Source: CAZUYC01 sp964624475 (GTDB taxonomy: Bacteria > Myxococcota_A > UBA9160 > SMWR01). Taken from it: DNA of 64,000 nucleotides. The stretch is from the NCBI GenBank assembly GCA_964624475.1, contig CAZUYC010000083.1:62001-126000 (forward strand), in the 5' to 3' direction. A model generated the notes under the pieces. That model saw only the letters and a program-made list of their open reading frames with translations, ran no database searches and was not told the DNA's origin. Each line of letters begins with the position of its first letter. Positions within the stretch are counted from its first letter, which is position 1. This document shows, piece after piece, positions 24,664-35,370 of this stretch. The translations under genes were made by a program, and so were the position numbers.

Positions 24664-25716
24664 ATGCAGTTCCTCTTCAGCGAAGACCAGCTCGCACTCC
24701 AGCGGACCGTGCGCGACTTCCTCGCCGGCGAGTGCCCGCCGGAGCGGATCCGCGCGCTCTGGGAGAGCGAGTCGGGACGCTCGGCCGAGCTCTGGGGCAA
24801 GCTCGCGGAGCTCGGGATCCCGGGCCTGCTGGCGCCGGCAGATCGCGGTGGGATGGGCCAGGACGAGACGGACGCCGTGCTCCTCCACGAGGAGGTCGGC
24901 CGCGCCGCGCTCGCGGAGCCGCTCGTCTCGACGGCGGCCGTGGCGGTGCCGCTCCTCGTCGAGATCGGCGACGCGGATCTCGCTGGCTCGTGCCTCGAGC
25001 GGATCGCGGCCGGCGTGGCGATCGTCGCAGTCGGGCACGCCGCGAGCCCCCTCGTCGCTGACGCACACGTGGCGCAGCTGCTGCTCCTGCCGTACGGCGA
25101 CGAGATCCACGCCGTGGATCCGGCCGGCGCCGAGATCGCGGCGCAGCCCGCCACGGACCCCGCGCAGCGCCTCTTCCGCGTGGGCTGGAAGCCGCGCGAG
25201 TCGACCCGCCTCGCCGAGGGCGCGCGCGGCCGCGCGCTCCAGGCCGCCGCGCTCGACCGCGGATCCCTCGCCTGCGCGGCGCAGCTCGTGGGCGTCGGCG
25301 ACCGGCTGCTCCAGATGGCCTCGGCCTACGCCGTGCAGAGGCACCAGTTCGGCAAGCCCATCGGCTCCTTCCAGGCCGTGAAGCACCAGCTCGCGAGCGT
25401 GAAGGTGGCCGTCGAGTACGCGCGACCGGTGGTGCACCGCGCGGCCTGGTCGGTGGCGCAGGCCGTCCCCGGGCGCGCGCTCCACGTCTCGATGGCCAAG
25501 ATCGCGGCCGCGGAGGCGGCGGCCGCCGCCGCGCGCACGGCCCTCCAGGTGCACGGCGCGATCGGCTACACCTGGGAGCAGGACCTGCACATCTGGATGC
25601 GCCGGGCGTGGTCGCTCGGCAACGCCTGGGGCACGAGCGCCTTCCACCGCGACCGCGTGGCGCAGGCGGTCCTCGCCCGGGACGCAGAGCTCGGGCCCGG
25701 AACCACCTTCCGCTAG
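24664..25716 (+). CDS. Acyl-CoA dehydrogenase, small partner subunit (FadE32/33 type)
   Basis: A 350-residue divergent ACAD beginning MQFLFSEDQLALQRTVRDF. The central FAD-contact loop is poorly kept, while HQFGKPIGSFQAVKHQ and HGAIGYTWEQDLHIW in the C-terminal domain are strong. This is the profile of the second subunit in steroid ACAD heterotetramers. It follows the FadE31-like gene by 5 bases and precedes the thiolase by 9. The assignment to FadE32 or FadE33 cannot be made by eye. Confidence 0.84.
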   Translation: MQFLFSEDQLALQRTVRDFLAGECPPERIRALWESESGRSAELWGKLAELGIPGLLAPADRGGMGQDETDAVLLHEEVGRAALAEPLVSTAAVAVPLLVEIGDADLAGSCLERIAAGVAIVAVGHAASPLVADAHVAQLLLLPYGDEIHAVDPAGAEIAAQPATDPAQRLFRVGWKPRESTRLAEGARGRALQAAALDRGSLACAAQLVGVGDRLLQMASAYAVQRHQFGKPIGSFQAVKHQLASVKVAVEYARPVVHRAAWSVAQAVPGRALHVSMAKIAAAEAAAAAARTALQVHGAIGYTWEQDLHIWMRRAWSLGNAWGTSAFHRDRVAQAVLARDAELGPGTTFR

Positions 25717-25725
25717 GAGACCAGC

Positions 25726-26877
25726 ATGGCAGAGGCCTACCTCATCGATGCGGTCCGCACCCCGGTCGGGAAGCGCGGCGGCGGGCTCGCCCGCGTGCAC
25801 TCCGCCGATCTCGGCGCGCACGTCCTGCGCGCGCTCGTCCTGCGCACGGGCATCGACCCGGCCGCGATCGAGGACGTCGTCTTCGGCTGCTGCGACGCGG
25901 TCGGGCCGCAGTCCGGCGACATCGCGCGCACCTGCTGGCTCGCGGCCGGGCTCCCGCAACACGTGCCGGGCGTCACGATCGACCGGCAGTGCGGCTCGTC
26001 GCAGCAGGCGGTCCACTTCGCCGCGCAGGCGGTGATGAGCGGCACCAGCGACCTCGTCGTCGCGGGCGGCGTGCAGAACATGAGCCTCGTCCCGATCTCG
26101 TTCGCCATGACGGCCGCGGAGCCGCTCGGCTTCCCCGATCCCTTCTCGGGGTCGACGGGCTGGGCCCTTCGCTACGGCGCGCAGGAGGTCTCGCAGTTCC
26201 GCGGTGCGGAGATGATGGCCGAGAAGTGGGACCTCTCGCGCGAGGACATGGAGCGCTTCTCGCTCGAGAGCCACCGCCGGGCGGTGCGCGCGACCGACGA
26301 GGGGCGCTTCGCGAACGAGATCGTTCCCTTCGGCGACGTGAAGCACGACGAGGGCCCGCGCCGCGACACGAGCCTCGAGAAGATGGCGAAGCTCCAGCCG
26401 CTGCGTCCCGGAGGGCGCGTCACGGCGGCCCACGCGAGCCAGATCTCCGACGGCGCCTCGTGCGTGCTGGTCGCCTCGGAGCGGGCGCTGCGCGACCACG
26501 GGCTCCGGCCGCGCGCGCGCGTCCATCACATTTCGGTGCGCGCCGACGACCCGGTGATGATGCTCTCGGCGCCGATCCCGGCCACGGCCCATGCCCTCGG
26601 AAAGGCCGGCATGAGGATCCGGGACATCGACGTGGTCGAGATCAACGAGGCCTTCGCCTCGCCCGTGCTCGCCTGGCTCGAGGAGACGGGCGCCGACCCG
26701 GCGCGCGTGAACCCGAACGGCGGCGCGATCGCGCTCGGCCACCCGATCGGGGCCACGGGGACGCGCCTGATGACGACGCTGCTGGGTGAGCTCGAGCGCA
26801 CGCGCGGACGCTACGGCCTGCAGACCATGTGCGAGGGCGGCGGCCAGGCGAACGTCACGATCCTCGAGCGGCTCTAG
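25726..26877 (+). CDS. fadA6: FadA6-like thiolase of steroid C/D-ring degradation
   Basis: A 383-residue thiolase: nucleophile Cys89 in DRQCGSSQQAV, His339 in ALGHPIGATG and Cys369 in MCEGGGQANV. It agrees along most of its length with mycobacterial FadA6, including VQNMSLVPIS, QEVSQFRGAE and LEKMAKLQPL. FadA6 cleaves MOODA-CoA after IpdAB has opened the last ring. It is followed by a repeat-filled gap of 129 bases, the only sizeable break in the operon. Confidence 0.9.
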   Translation: MAEAYLIDAVRTPVGKRGGGLARVHSADLGAHVLRALVLRTGIDPAAIEDVVFGCCDAVGPQSGDIARTCWLAAGLPQHVPGVTIDRQCGSSQQAVHFAAQAVMSGTSDLVVAGGVQNMSLVPISFAMTAAEPLGFPDPFSGSTGWALRYGAQEVSQFRGAEMMAEKWDLSREDMERFSLESHRRAVRATDEGRFANEIVPFGDVKHDEGPRRDTSLEKMAKLQPLRPGGRVTAAHASQISDGASCVLVASERALRDHGLRPRARVHHISVRADDPVMMLSAPIPATAHALGKAGMRIRDIDVVEINEAFASPVLAWLEETGADPARVNPNGGAIALGHPIGATGTRLMTTLLGELERTRGRYGLQTMCEGGGQANVTILERL

Positions 26878-26885
26878 TCCGATGG

Positions 26886-27000
26886 GACTTCGCTCGCAGG
26901 CCTTGCAGGGGCCCGCCTTCGCTCGCCTACGGCTCGCTGCGCGCTTCGCTTGCGCTCGCTGCGCGGGGGCCGACTCCTCGAGTCGGCCCCCTTGGGGGCT
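26886..27000. repeat. Dispersed GC-rich repeat, copy B, with strong hairpin
   Basis: Shares about 60 bases with copy D near 58.77 kb (CTCGCAGGCC through CGGCTCGCTGCG) and ends in a perfect 12-bp inverted repeat, GGGGGCCGACTC and its complement around CTC (26965-26991). It lies between fadA6 and the next ACAD start. The hairpin could weaken or end transcription inside the operon, but it has no T-run. Confidence 0.75.
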
Positions 27001-27006
27001 CCGGCC

Positions 27007-28152
27007 GTGAACCTCGCCTTCGACGAGGCGCAGCAGGAGCTGCGGGCGCAGGCGCGCGCCTTCCTGGCCGAGCACTCGGGCCCGGAGCAGGTGCGGCGCG
27101 CCATGGCGAGCGAGCTCGGCTTCGATCCGGGCCTGTGGAAGCAGATCTCGGCGGAGCTCGGCTGGACGGCGCTGCTCGTGCCCGAGACCTACGGCGGGCT
27201 CGGGCTCGGCCCCGTCGAGCTCGTCGCGCTCGCCGAGGTGATGGGCGAGGCGCTGCTCTGCGCGCCCTTCTTCTCGAGCGTGTGCCTCGGCGCGCAGGCG
27301 CTCCTCGTCGCGGGGAGCGAGGAGCAGAAGCGCCTGCACCTGCCCGGGATCGCCGCGGGCACGACGCTCGCGACGGTCGCGGCGCTCGAGCCGAGCGGCC
27401 GCTTCGACGCCTCGGGGATCGAGGCGGTCGCGCGCCGCGCCGGGGGTGAGTTCGTGCTCTCCGGCGCGAAGCGCTACGTCGTGGACGGCCACTGCGCCGA
27501 TCTCCTCGTGGTGCCGGCGCGGCGCGAGGGGAGCGCGGGCGAGGAAGGCGTGAGCCTCTTCCTCGTGCCGGCGCGTGCGGCCGGCGTCGAGCGGCGCGCC
27601 CTGCCGTCGCTGGACCAGACGCGCCGACAGGCCGAGCTCTGGCTTCGCGACGCGCGCGTCCCGGCGGGCGCGCTCCTCGGCGAGGAAGGCCGGGGCTGGC
27701 CGGCGATGGAAAAGACGCTCGACCTTGCGGCGATCGCGCTCGCGGCCGAGCAGGTGGGCGGGGCGCAGCGCTGCCTCGACGTCTCCGTCGCCTACGCGAA
27801 GCAGCGCGTGCAGTTCGGGCGTCCGATCGGCTCCTTCCAGGCCATCCAGCACAAGTGCGCCGACATGATGGTCGCCGTCGAGGCGGCGCGCTCCGGCGTC
27901 TACTGGGCCGCGTGCGTCGCGGCGGAAGGCGGCGAGGATCTCTCCGTCGCCGCGTCGCTCGCGAAGGCCACCGCCTCCGAGGCCTTCTTCCGCTGCGCCG
28001 CCGAGAGCCTCCAGATCCACGGCGGCGTCGGCTTCACCTGGGAGGTCGACGTGCATCTCTACCTGAAGCGGGCGCGCGGGGGCGAGTCGCTGCTCGGCGA
28101 CCCGGCTTTTCATCGCGAGCGCGTGGCGCGGCACCTGGGGCTTCCGGCGTGA
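27007..28152 (+). CDS. Acyl-CoA dehydrogenase (FadE32/33-type)
   Basis: A 381-residue ACAD starting at GTG 27007 (NLAFDEAQQELRAQ). KQRVQFGRPIGSFQAIQHK and HGGVGFTWEVDVHLYLKRA are well kept; the mid-domain is divergent, as in beta subunits of heterotetramers. With the two ACADs upstream, the operon carries three, like fadE31-fadE32-fadE33 in Mycobacterium. Its TGA overlaps the SDR start by 4 bases. Confidence 0.85.
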   Translation: MNLAFDEAQQELRAQARAFLAEHSGPEQVRRAMASELGFDPGLWKQISAELGWTALLVPETYGGLGLGPVELVALAEVMGEALLCAPFFSSVCLGAQALLVAGSEEQKRLHLPGIAAGTTLATVAALEPSGRFDASGIEAVARRAGGEFVLSGAKRYVVDGHCADLLVVPARREGSAGEEGVSLFLVPARAAGVERRALPSLDQTRRQAELWLRDARVPAGALLGEEGRGWPAMEKTLDLAAIALAAEQVGGAQRCLDVSVAYAKQRVQFGRPIGSFQAIQHKCADMMVAVEAARSGVYWAACVAAEGGEDLSVAASLAKATASEAFFRCAAESLQIHGGVGFTWEVDVHLYLKRARGGESLLGDPAFHRERVARHLGLPA

Positions 28153-28922
28153 AGGATCCGCTCGACCTCTCCGGCCGCGTCGCGATCGTGACGGGCGGAA
28201 CGCGCGGCGTCGGGCGCGGGATCACGGCACGCTTCCTCGAGGCCGGGGCCGGAGTCGTGGTCTGCGGGCGCAACGCGCCCGCAGAGCCTCTGCGCGCGGG
28301 CTCGAACGAAGCCCTCTTCGTGCAGGCCGACGTGCGCGAGCTCGAGCAGATCGAGCGCGTGATCGCCGCCGCGCGCGAGCGCTTCGGCCGCCTCGACATG
28401 CTCGTGAACAACGCCGGCGGCGCCCCCGCAGCCGACGCCGCCACCGCCTCGCCGCGCTTCTCCGAGGCGATGATCCGCCTCAACCTGATCGCGCCGCTCC
28501 ACTTCGCGCAGCGCGCGAACGCCGTGATGCAGGCGCAGGCGGAAGGCGGCTCGATCGTCTTCATCACCAGCGTGAGCGCCTTCCGCCCGTCGCCGGGAAC
28601 CGCGGCCTACGGCGCGGCGAAGGCCGGCCTCGTCTCGCTCGCCGCCTCCCTCGCCGTCGAGTGGTCGCCGAAGGTGCGCACGAACTGCGTCGCCGCCGGA
28701 ATGGTCGAGACCGAGCTCTCGCACCTGCACTACGGCGACGCGGCGGGCCTCGCGCACGTCGCGGCCACCGTCCCGCTCGGCCGCCTCGCCTCCCCCCGCG
28801 ACATCGGCGACGCCTGCCTCTTCCTCGCCTCCCCCCTCGCGAGCTACGTCTCCGGCTCGACCCTCGTCGTCCACGGCGGCGGCGAGCGCCCGGCGTTCCT
28901 CGGGGCAGTGCAGAAGGAGTAG
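28149..28922 (+). CDS. Short-chain dehydrogenase of the KstR2-type set
   Basis: A 257-residue SDR with TGGTRGVGRG, LVNNAGG, Ser in FITSVSAF and YGAAK. VETELSHLHYGDA, VPLGRLASP and VVHGGGERPAFL resemble a mycobacterial SDR encoded beside echA20 (Rv3548c/Rv3549c region). It probably oxidises a hydroxyacyl-CoA or ring hydroxyl in HIP breakdown. It ends the plus-strand operon. Confidence 0.85.
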   Translation: MKDPLDLSGRVAIVTGGTRGVGRGITARFLEAGAGVVVCGRNAPAEPLRAGSNEALFVQADVRELEQIERVIAAARERFGRLDMLVNNAGGAPAADAATASPRFSEAMIRLNLIAPLHFAQRANAVMQAQAEGGSIVFITSVSAFRPSPGTAAYGAAKAGLVSLAASLAVEWSPKVRTNCVAAGMVETELSHLHYGDAAGLAHVAATVPLGRLASPRDIGDACLFLASPLASYVSGSTLVVHGGGERPAFLGAVQKE

Positions 28923-28971
28923 GATCGGTCCGTCCGCTCCGCGCCCGCAGGCTCGTCGGATCGGCTCGGAT

Positions 28972-29529
28972 TCAGCGCAAGCGCCGAGTCCAGGCGCCGA
29001 GCGCGAGGAGCAGCTCGCCCAGGAGCTTCCGGGTCTTCTCGTCGACGAGCCGTCCGTCGGCGTCGAACTTCTCGGCGGCGCCGGCAATCAAGAGCTCGGG
29101 TCGGGAGAGCACGCGGGCGTTCAGGAACACGAAGCTCTGGCGCAGGTGATGCTGGGCCCGCGTGGTGCCGAATCCGCCCGGAGTCGCTCCCACGATCGCG
29201 ACGGGCTTGTCCCGGAAGGGCTGATCGGGAGGTCGCGATGCCCAGTCGATGGAGTTCTTGAGCACACCCGGCACCGAGTAGTTGTACTCGGGAGTGGCGA
29301 TCAGGACCGCGTCGGCCGCGCGGATCCGCTCGCGGAGCTCCTGCACACTCGGCGGGAACCCCTGCTTCTCGACGTCGCCGTCGTAGAGCGGGATCATCGA
29401 CAGATCGAAGCTCTCGAGCTCCAGGCCCTCCGGGGCGAGGTCCTTCGCCGCGCGGAGCACTCCCCGGTTGTACGATCCTCTCCGCAGGCTTCCCGCGATC
29501 GCGAGCACCCGGAGCCGCTCTTCCGCCAT
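28972..29529 (-). CDS. NADPH-dependent FMN reductase
   Basis: A 185-residue flavodoxin-like protein. GSLRRGSYN binds the FMN phosphate, and TPEYNYSVPGVLKNSIDW is the signature of the NADPH-dependent FMN reductase family (chromate or quinone reductases). It is convergent with the steroid operon, 49 bases away. It may supply reduced flavin to flavin-dependent oxygenases, or serve as a general quinone reductase; none of this is shown by the sequence. Confidence 0.9.
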   Translation of the reverse strand: MAEERLRVLAIAGSLRRGSYNRGVLRAAKDLAPEGLELESFDLSMIPLYDGDVEKQGFPPSVQELRERIRAADAVLIATPEYNYSVPGVLKNSIDWASRPPDQPFRDKPVAIVGATPGGFGTTRAQHHLRQSFVFLNARVLSRPELLIAGAAEKFDADGRLVDEKTRKLLGELLLALGAWTRRLR

Positions 29530-29619
29530 CGGGCTTCTCCTTTGCTGGGGCGCTCGGAGCCGGAGCCCATGGTGCCCCTCCCGGCCTCGACGAGAACCGT
29601 GAGGAGGATGGACACGCTG

Positions 29620-29811
29620 TCAGGCAGCAGGCGAAGGCACCTCGAGATCGCGGCAGATCTTGCGAGCGAGATGCTCGTTGATCTCGCGGTGCCGGGGCAC
29701 AGTCGAGGCCCTTCGAGTGTTCCGATTCACGAAGACCGAGTGCTTTGCCCCCTCGCGGAGCAGTTGGCACCCGTGCATCTCTAAGTGCCGGACCAATTCG
29801 CGGCGCTTCAC
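29620..29811 (-). CDS. hicA: HicA family mRNA interferase toxin
   Basis: A 63-residue protein with the compact HicA double-stranded-RNA-binding-like fold; the catalytic His sits in REGAKHSVF. HicA cleaves mRNA and halts growth when free of HicB. It overlaps the upstream hicB gene by 4 bases (ATGA). The antitoxin-first order is one of the two known arrangements. Base composition is lower in GC than in neighbouring metabolic genes, in keeping with transfer. Confidence 0.88.
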   Translation of the reverse strand: MKRRELVRHLEMHGCQLLREGAKHSVFVNRNTRRASTVPRHREINEHLARKICRDLEVPSPAA

Positions 29812-30032
29812 CCGGCGGCGATCTTCAGGGGTTCGCGGATCACTTCGTCGTCGCCCGTTTCTTCGCGGGCGAGCGCCCGGTTCGCATCGACCACAAGGTG
29901 CACAGCTTCTCGGAGGTTCTCGCGCGCCTCCTCCAGCGTGTCGCCCTGGGTATTCGCGCCCGGGAGTTCCTCGACGAACGCGATGTACCCCTCAGGCACC
30001 TTCTTGAACACGGCGGTCAAGGCCAGTTCCAT
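29808..30032 (-). CDS. hicB: HicB family antitoxin, short form
   Basis: A 74-residue protein with the HicB fold: FVEELPGANTQGDTLEEARENLREAV is the family signature. It lacks the C-terminal ribbon-helix-helix or HTH domain of longer HicB proteins, so autoregulation by DNA binding is less certain. It neutralises the coupled HicA. Confidence 0.87.
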   Translation of the reverse strand: MELALTAVFKKVPEGYIAFVEELPGANTQGDTLEEARENLREAVHLVVDANRALAREETGDDEVIREPLKIAAG

Positions 30033-30334
30033 GGGTCGGCTCCCCTCGCATCAGAGCATATCGCCTCGGATGCCTGCTGCCTAACACCCATGAGCGCGGC
30101 ACTTCGGTGGCTCAGGAGACAGAGGAGGCCGCCCGCATCGAATCAGGCGACCTCCCTGATGAGCCTCTGGATCCGTCGAGCAGACTGTTTACGGAAGTTC
30201 CTGCAGGAGGTTGCTTCGCACGGGCTCCGCGGGCGGATCCTTCTGGAACGAGGTAGCGAGCTGCTGCCACTCGCCGTCCCCGTTCAGCTTGTCGATGAAC
30301 TGCCCGAAGGCTGCCCCGTCGGCGTGATCGATCA
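30033..30334. other. Gene-poor remnant region between hicB and the PRTase fragment
   Basis: About 300 bases of lower GC with no convincing gene. A plus-strand frame from GTG 30107 (48 codons, start VAQETEEAARIES) and a minus-strand frame ending at 30189 were seen; neither was recognised. The stretch probably holds debris from a larger gene whose 3' end is the PRTase fragment. Confidence 0.4.
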
Positions 30335-30727
30335 CTCGTCGAGGCCTGCGAGGCGTTGGTGCGCGAGTGGAGGCCGCAACCGGCGCCCGCCTGGGTGACG
30401 TGCATCCCGTCGCGGCGGCACCCCGAGCTCGTTCCGGATTTCGCTCGGCGGCTGGCGAGTGCCTTGGAGCTGCCGTTTCATGCGGTACTGGAGAAGACGG
30501 ACGATCGCCCACAGCAGAAGACGATGGCGAACAGCACGTAACAGGCTCGGAACATCGACGGGTCGCTGGCGGTCGGCGTTGCACGGCTGCCCGCGGGTCC
30601 GGTCTTGCTCGTCGATGACATGGTGGATTCCCGCTGGACCTTGACCGTTGGAGCCTGGTTGCTGCGCTCCCGGGGCAGCGGCGACGTGTTCCCTCTCGCG
30701 CTCGGCTTCACGGGGCACGACGAATGA
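30335..30727 (+). pseudogene. Phosphoribosyltransferase-domain remnant (RecQ C-terminus or ShosT-like), interrupted
   Basis: One reading frame from about 30335 to 30727 gives a PRTase domain: VTCIPSRRHPELVPDFARRL, then AVLEKTDDRPQQKTM, then the PRPP-loop VLLVDDMVDSRWTLT. It is broken by TAA at 30539-30541, after MANST; homologous text resumes directly in the same frame. The matched text is the C-terminal domain of certain RecQ-family helicases and also resembles ShosT toxins. No helicase domain is present upstream, so the 5' part is lost. The final TGA overlaps the DprA-like ATG (ATGA). Confidence 0.7.
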
Positions 30728-31734
30728 GCGCGGCCCTTTCGCCCAACACCCAGGCGATCCTGCTGCTGATGGCGCCCTTGATTGCGGGGCGTCGGGAGCC
30801 TTCCTCGGACCTGTTGACACCGCGCGAGTACAAGCGGCTGGCGCGCATGCTCCGTGAGATCGGGCGGCAGCCGGCCGATCTCCTTGGCCCCGCGGCCGAC
30901 GAAACCCTGAAGAAGTGTCAACCGTTCCTCGATTGCGCCCGGCTCGAGCGGCTCTTGAGACGCGGTTTCCAGCTGAGCCAAGCGGTCGAGCACTGGCAGG
31001 CGCGGGCGATCTGGGTGATCAGCAGAGCCGATGCCGACTACCCGAAGCGACTGAAGGAGCGACTCCGGGAGGATTCGCCGCCGGTCCTCTACGGGTGTGG
31101 AGAGCCCACGCTCCTGGCGACGGGAGGATTGGCAGTCGTCGGCTCGAGGCATGTGGATGAGGCGCTCGTCGAATACACCGAGGGCATCGGCCGTCTCGCC
31201 GCCGCCGCGGGGCGCACCGTGATCTCTGGTGGTGCTCGCGGCATCGATCAGGCCGCGATGCGGGGGGCGCTGGATGCCGGCGGTAGGGTGGTAGGGGTCC
31301 TGGCGGACAGTCTCGAACGGGCTGCGTTGGCGCGCGATCACCGGGATGTCCTGATGGGTAGCCGGCTCGTCCTCATCTCGCCCTACGATCCTGCGGCCGG
31401 GTTCCACGTGGGACACGCGATGCAGCGGAACAAGTTGATTTATGCGCTGGCGGATGCCGCCCTGGTGGTCAGCTCGGATTTCCAGAAGGGCGGTACGTGG
31501 GCGGGGGCGGTCGAGCAGTTGGACGATCTCAGGTTCGTTCCCGTCTACGTCCGTTCGAACGGCGAAACCGGAAAGGGCCTGGATTCGCTGCGAAAGAAGG
31601 GCGCGCGGCCGTGGCCGAATCCGGCGACTCTGGAGGCGCTCGCGGAGGTCCTCGTAGGTCCGGCGACAGTGCACGAGGGTGCTCCCGGCCAAGAGAGTTT
31701 GCCCTTCGAGGCTGAACCTCAGTCTGGGGAGTGA
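30724..31734 (+). CDS. DprA-like Rossmann-fold protein (possible ShosA-type partner)
   Basis: A 336-residue DprA/Smf-family protein. LAVVGSRHVDEALVEYTEGI and ISGGARGIDQAAM form the DprA Rossmann core, and an N-terminal helical domain precedes it. It is shorter in the C-terminus than chromosomal DprA and belongs to a branch often found after RecQ-type or PRTase genes. In ShosTA systems a PRTase toxin is followed by a DprA-like antitoxin, the same order and overlap seen here, but the PRTase is broken. Role: either DNA processing or leftover immunity protein. Confidence 0.8.
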   Translation: MSAALSPNTQAILLLMAPLIAGRREPSSDLLTPREYKRLARMLREIGRQPADLLGPAADETLKKCQPFLDCARLERLLRRGFQLSQAVEHWQARAIWVISRADADYPKRLKERLREDSPPVLYGCGEPTLLATGGLAVVGSRHVDEALVEYTEGIGRLAAAAGRTVISGGARGIDQAAMRGALDAGGRVVGVLADSLERAALARDHRDVLMGSRLVLISPYDPAAGFHVGHAMQRNKLIYALADAALVVSSDFQKGGTWAGAVEQLDDLRFVPVYVRSNGETGKGLDSLRKKGARPWPNPATLEALAEVLVGPATVHEGAPGQESLPFEAEPQSGE

Positions 31735-31840
31735 CTCGGCGTGTCGAGAAGGCAGGCCAAGGAGTGGCTGCAGCGCATCGTCGGAGGCTCGCGAGGGAGA
31801 CGGCCTGGCTGCTTGCGACGGGCTCGCCGTGCTGAGTAGT

Positions 31841-31862
31841 TTTACTCAGCGCCTTGAGTAAA
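31841..31862. promoter_or_regulatory. Perfect 8-bp inverted repeat upstream of hsdR
   Basis: TTTACTCA and TGAGTAAA flank a 6-base spacer, an AT-rich palindrome in a GC-rich background, 74 bases before the hsdR ATG. It looks like a dimer-binding operator. A further half-site (TGAGTA) lies just upstream at 31833. Confidence 0.5.
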
Positions 31863-31867
31863 TCGGG

Positions 31868-31935
31868 ATGAGCCACCAGCGTCCGAAGATCGCCGCGCTC
31901 CCGCGCCGCTTTGGTGCCGGGCAACGGGTGCGCGA

Positions 31936-31939
<4 letters not shown>
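31868..31939 (+). CDS. Possible 23-residue leader peptide before hsdR
   Basis: ATG at 31868 opens a 23-codon frame (MSHQRPKIAALPRRF...) whose TGA overlaps the hsdR ATG as ATGA. It starts 5 bases after the inverted repeat. It may be a coupled leader or simply chance; no homology recognised. Confidence 0.25.
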
Positions 31940-35076
<3,137 letters not shown>

Positions 35077-35370
35077 GCCGGGGCTGCCCGAAGCCCTTGC
35101 CTTTCCACGCGCCCACCGAGCGCGACCCGAAAGACGGGCAGGTCGGCCTCGTTAGGACGGCGTGCAGAGACCCTTCTTTTCGTCTCTGACGACTTCTGCT
35201 AATAGCGGTCGGCATTGTCTTCGCGGCCGCAAACAAGGGGACCGATGACCGCTACGTGGAAGCCGAGGCGCAAGCCGCATGGACAACCGGGTCCGCTGCG
35301 CCGGCGGGTACAGGCGTCGCCAGCGATCGGCTCGCTTCGTGAGGTGCTACCCGCAGGACGGACTCGCGCC
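35077..35370. other. Intergenic region between convergent hsdR and rtcB
   Basis: About 290 bases with no gene I can support and no tRNA-like cloverleaf found by eye. It contains a hairpin at 35165-35188 (CAGAGAC and GTCTCTG around a pyrimidine-rich loop), which may end hsdR transcription. Confidence 0.4.
35165..35188. terminator. Possible terminator hairpin after hsdR
   Basis: A 7-bp perfect stem, CAGAGAC/GTCTCTG, with a 10-base T-rich loop. It lies 90 bases after the hsdR stop and lacks a 3' T-run. Confidence 0.3.

Noticed and set aside
24655..28134. 1,159-codon minus-strand open frame
   Set aside because: Lies opposite three recognisable catabolic genes (ACAD, fadA6, ACAD) and shows only shadow composition.
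30189..30584. Minus-strand reading frame overlapping the PRTase remnant
   Set aside because: Its C-terminal text reads like a protein but matches no family I know, and most of it is antisense to the PRTase domain.
35077..35370. tRNA or attachment site beside the defence region
   Set aside because: No cloverleaf arms, no direct-repeat pair and no integrase gene were seen.
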